Source of the DNA: Lentisphaerota bacterium
GTDB lineage: Bacteria; Verrucomicrobiota; Kiritimatiellia; JAAZAB01
NCBI GenBank assembly: GCA_020201415.1
Contig: JAIVGW010000038.1
Location: 1 to 7,448 of the forward strand
Direction: 5' to 3'
Length of the DNA stretch: 7,448 nt
The notes under the pieces were generated by a model. That model worked only from the letters and a program-made list of their open reading frames with translations. It had not been told where the DNA came from and did not search any database. The stretch's first letter is position 1; every line of letters begins with the position of its first letter. This document shows positions 5,252 through 7,448 of the stretch, piece by piece. Made by a program: the position numbers and the translations under genes.

Positions 5252-6852
5252 AGCATGGCGGCGACATCGGCCCGGGGCTCGCCCGTGGGTATGATGTCGA
5301 ATTTGTCTACCAGGACTTTGGCTACGCCCGGCGACAGGAACGCCGGCAGGGTGGGGCCCAGCCGCATCCCCTTGACTCCCAGGTACAGTAAAGCCAGCAG
5401 CACGGCCACGGCTTTCTGTTCGTACCAGGCAACGTCAAAGGCCAGCGGCAGCTGGTTGATGTCATCCAGCCCGAACACTTCCTTGAGCTTGAGCGCCACC
5501 AGCGCCAGCGAATATGAGTCATTGCATTGCCCGGCGTCCAACACGCGCGGGATGCCGCCGATATCACCCAGGTTGAGCTTGATGTAGCGGTATTTGGCGC
5601 AACCGGCGGTCAGAATCACCGTGTCCGACGGCAAGGCCTGCGCCACCTCGGTAAAGTAAGTCCGGGTGCGATGCCGGCCGTCGCAGCCCGCCATCACCAC
5701 GAATTTTTTGATTGCGCCGGACTTGACCGCGGCCACGACCTTGTCCGCCAGAGCCAGTACCTGGTTATGGGCGAACCCGCCGGTTATGCTGCCCTGTTCC
5801 AATTCCTGGGGCGGCGGACAGGTCTGGGCCAGCCGGATGATTTCCCCGAAATCCTTGGGCGAGCCGTTTTGACGGTCGGGTATGTGCCGGACGCCCTTAT
5901 AGCCGGCCATGCCGGTGGTGAAGATGCGGTCACGGTATTCGTCCTTGACTGGAATGATGCAGTTGGTGGTCATCAGGATCGGGCCGTTGAATGTGGCGAA
6001 ATCCTTGTCCTGGTGCCACCAGGAGCTGCCGTAGTTGCCGATCAGGTGCGGGTATTTCTTGAAGGCGGGGTAGTAATGCGCCGGCAGCATCTCGCTGTGC
6101 GTATATACATCCACGCCGGCATCAGCCGTCTGCTGCAACAGCTCCTGCATATCCCGCAGGTCATGACCGGAGATCAGGATGCCCGGTCGCTTCCCGACCC
6201 CCAGGTTGACCTTGGTGATTTCAGGGTTGCCATATGTTGAAGTGTTGGCCTTGTCCAGCAGCGCCATGGCGGCGACCGCCGTCTTGCCGGCTTCCATCAC
6301 CAATCCGGTGAGCTCATCCGCCCCGAGATCCTGCTGAATGGCCGCCAACGCCCGCACCTGGAATTGAAAGATATCGTCGTCATAATGATCCAGCATGGCG
6401 GCATGATCGGTATAGGCCGCGATGCCCTTGCAGCCGTAAAGCAGCAGCGATTTCAAAGAGCGTACATCTTCATTGTCGCTGTAACTGAGGATGCCGATGG
6501 CGGGGGCCTTGGCCAGGAAATCAGCATCCTCCGTCGGTTGCCAGCGGGCGCAATCCGGCAGGTTGGGGGCGTCAGGCAATTCATCGCGCATGGCCAGGGC
6601 CTGCCTGGTCAGATCAATGATACGCGCATTATCGAAATTGGCGTTGGTGATGGTGCTGAAAAGCGCCTGGCAGATGAACAGACCCTGGCGGCGATCAGCC
6701 GGCCGGCCGGCGGCCTGGATGCGCAAGGCCAACCCCTGGAGAATATAAATCAGCAGATCCTGCAGATTGGCCGTGGGCTCCTCCTTGCCACAGACACCTT
6801 TCATCGTGCAAGCCGTATTGCGAACGGTTTCCTGGCATTGATAGCAGAACAT
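5245..6852 (-). CDS. hcp: Hybrid-cluster protein Hcp (hydroxylamine reductase / NO reductase), class I
   Basis: 535 residues. The N-terminal C3-x2-C6-x8-C15-x5-C21 motif (MFCYQCQETVRNTACTMKG) is that of class I Hcp from strict anaerobes and binds a cubane Fe-S cluster. All ligands of the hybrid Fe-S-O cluster are present with the same spacing as in Desulfovibrio Hcp: H230 (GHDL), E254 (THSEMLP), C298 (TTNC), the persulfide C390 (VMAGCDGRHRTRTYF), C418 (TAGCAKYRY), C443 (DAGQCNDSYS) and E478 (WYEQK), with K480 next to the last. Hcp is cytoplasmic, reduces hydroxylamine in vitro, and is linked to nitric-oxide detoxification and protein S-nitrosylation. Its start has GAGGAGG 5 nt upstream. No hcr reductase gene lies beside it within the window. 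Two dyads upstream may carry its control. Identification is secure; the physiological substrate is less so. Confidence 0.97.
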   Translation of the reverse strand: MFCYQCQETVRNTACTMKGVCGKEEPTANLQDLLIYILQGLALRIQAAGRPADRRQGLFICQALFSTITNANFDNARIIDLTRQALAMRDELPDAPNLPDCARWQPTEDADFLAKAPAIGILSYSDNEDVRSLKSLLLYGCKGIAAYTDHAAMLDHYDDDIFQFQVRALAAIQQDLGADELTGLVMEAGKTAVAAMALLDKANTSTYGNPEITKVNLGVGKRPGILISGHDLRDMQELLQQTADAGVDVYTHSEMLPAHYYPAFKKYPHLIGNYGSSWWHQDKDFATFNGPILMTTNCIIPVKDEYRDRIFTTGMAGYKGVRHIPDRQNGSPKDFGEIIRLAQTCPPPQELEQGSITGGFAHNQVLALADKVVAAVKSGAIKKFVVMAGCDGRHRTRTYFTEVAQALPSDTVILTAGCAKYRYIKLNLGDIGGIPRVLDAGQCNDSYSLALVALKLKEVFGLDDINQLPLAFDVAWYEQKAVAVLLALLYLGVKGMRLGPTLPAFLSPGVAKVLVDKFDIIPTGEPRADVAAMLA

Positions 6853-6884
6853 GGTGTCCTCCTCGTGGGTTTGCCTGTTACTTG

Positions 6885-6898
6885 TTGAAAATATTCAG
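6885..6898. promoter_or_regulatory. FNR/CRP-like dyad upstream of hcp
   Basis: TTGAAAATATTCAG is a near-symmetric TTGAA-N4-TTCAG dyad lying 33-46 nt before the hcp ATG. Its form resembles sites of CRP/FNR-superfamily regulators, the family that includes HcpR, a known controller of hcp in anaerobes. Symmetry is broken at the last base, and no such regulator gene is in the window. Confidence 0.3.
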
Positions 6899-6910
6899 AT
6901 CGGCCATCGG

Positions 6911-6931
6911 CACGGGCTGGCGCCAGGCGTG
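6911..6931. promoter_or_regulatory. GC-rich dyad upstream of hcp
   Basis: A perfect 10-bp palindrome CTGGCGCCAG (6917-6926) sits inside weaker outer arms CACG (6911-6914) and CGTG (6928-6931), about 60-80 nt before the hcp start. It could be an operator or simply part of the leader. No sigma-54 or clear sigma-70 promoter is visible beside it. Confidence 0.25.
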
Positions 6932-7032
6932 GCGATTGTAATATGTAAGTTGCTTCCAAAATTCAGCTTTTGAAAGCAGCATTCAGAATCCGGAATTCAG
7001 TAGTCGCAAACGCAGAGTCAAGCAAGACCTTA

Positions 7033-7448
7033 TTAAGTTTCACGGCCCGGAGTCGCGTTTTCCGGTTTTGCCACCGCCCGCTCCGCTTCCGCTGATTCTT
7101 GTCTGCTAAACTGCTGCTTGATTTCCTGCATGGTTTCCTCCATGCAATCAGGACACAGCCCATGCGAAAAATTCATCAGGGAATTAGCGGTGAGATAATC
7201 CTCCATTTGCTGCCAGGTGTCCTTGTTAAGGCGGATCCGATGGCACTTGGCGCAGACTGATATCAACGAGCTCAGAACACGCTTCTGCTGCAGGTAGGTG
7301 TTGCCGATGGTGATAAAAGCCGTCAACAGCACGGCGCCGGAGAGTACGCCGGCGCGAATTAATGACGCGTGATCCGGCTTGGTGCCGAAAACGTAGTCGG
7401 AGATGCCCTGTAATTCATTGACCCAGATCAATAGCATAAGCAGAACGA
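7033..7448 (-). CDS. Membrane protein with C-terminal CxxC/CxxC domain, 5' end cut by window
   Basis: The frame is open at the right edge; the first ATG inside is at 7437 (134 residues to the stop), but upstream codons read Val-Leu-Leu and continue a hydrophobic stretch, so the real start may lie outside. Residues are numbered from that ATG. A first hydrophobic segment (1-17) is followed by a transmembrane helix (about 26-47), then a cytosolic-looking domain: C62-AK-C65-HRIR, a W75 with YL repeat-like helix, then FSHG (90-93) and C95-PD-C98. This CxxCxxIR...FSHGxCPxC pattern is the small tail domain often attached to PAS and response-regulator proteins; it probably binds a metal. The last 25 residues are charged and low in complexity. 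Function is unknown; a signalling or redox role is inferred. It shares orientation with hcp but is separated from it by 180 nt. Confidence 0.7.
   Translation of the reverse strand, partial: VLLMLLIWVNELQGISDYVFGTKPDHASLIRAGVLSGAVLLTAFITIGNTYLQQKRVLSSLISVCAKCHRIRLNKDTWQQMEDYLTANSLMNFSHGLCPDCMEETMQEIKQQFSRQESAEAERAVAKPENATPGRET

Noticed and set aside
5527..6240. A 237-codon plus-strand open frame inside hcp, and a 174-codon one at 6364-6888
   Set aside because: Both are antisense shadows of hcp, whose cluster ligands are all in place; neither has a recognisable domain.
6965..6990. Possible terminator for the membrane-protein gene (GCTTTCAAAAGC on the minus strand)
   Set aside because: Only 4 bp of stem with a short interrupted T-run; too weak to call.

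Overview
The window is a moderately GC-rich stretch of bacterial chromosome. It suggests a strictly anaerobic, Gram-negative-type bacterium that uses sigma-54. The pointers are a class I hybrid-cluster protein (Hcp), NifX/NafY-fold metal-cluster proteins, a Cys-type sulfatase, a sigma-54 activator gene, and a -24/-12 promoter with an IHF-like site. A Desulfovibrio-like deltaproteobacterium or a sulfatase-rich PVC-group anaerobe would both fit; the sequence alone does not decide. There are no RNA genes, CRISPR arrays or transposases.

Left part (1-1400): a minus-strand operon with a sigma-54 promoter (1230-1246), a near-consensus IHF site (1275-1287) and inverted repeats at 1347-1393 that look like activator sites. 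It encodes two NifX-like proteins (746-1183 and 415-774, overlapping by 29 nt), a small DUF5320-like Gly-rich/zinc-ribbon protein (133-378), and possibly an ATGA-coupled gene that leaves the window at base 1. Parts list and control resemble the orange-protein (orp) operons of Desulfovibrio vulgaris, which are sigma-54 dependent and controlled by a linked activator (DVU2106) and IHF.

Middle (1540-3427): a plus-strand isochorismatase-family hydrolase converges on a PAS-AAA+-Fis-type sigma-54 activator gene. That gene is broken. The segment that should carry the sensor II GNVREL motif is missing, and the C-terminal helix-turn-helix lies in another frame. The likely cognate activator of the left operon therefore appears inactivated, or the assembly is wrong there, while its promoter is intact.

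The 378-nt gap 3428-3805 separates the activator from a divergent sulfatase gene. It holds a candidate activator promoter, a 97-nt compound hairpin of unknown role (3516-3612), and an operator-like inverted repeat (3644-3674).

Right part (3806-7448): a cytoplasmic Cys-type sulfatase (plus) converges with hcp (minus) across 8 nt, and one perfect hairpin covers both stop codons. Upstream of hcp lie two operator-like dyads. Then comes the 3' part of a membrane protein with a C-terminal CxxC/CxxC domain, cut by the right edge. Nothing links the right-hand genes functionally to the left operon, except that Hcp and metal-cluster proteins both belong to anaerobic redox and nitrosative-stress physiology.
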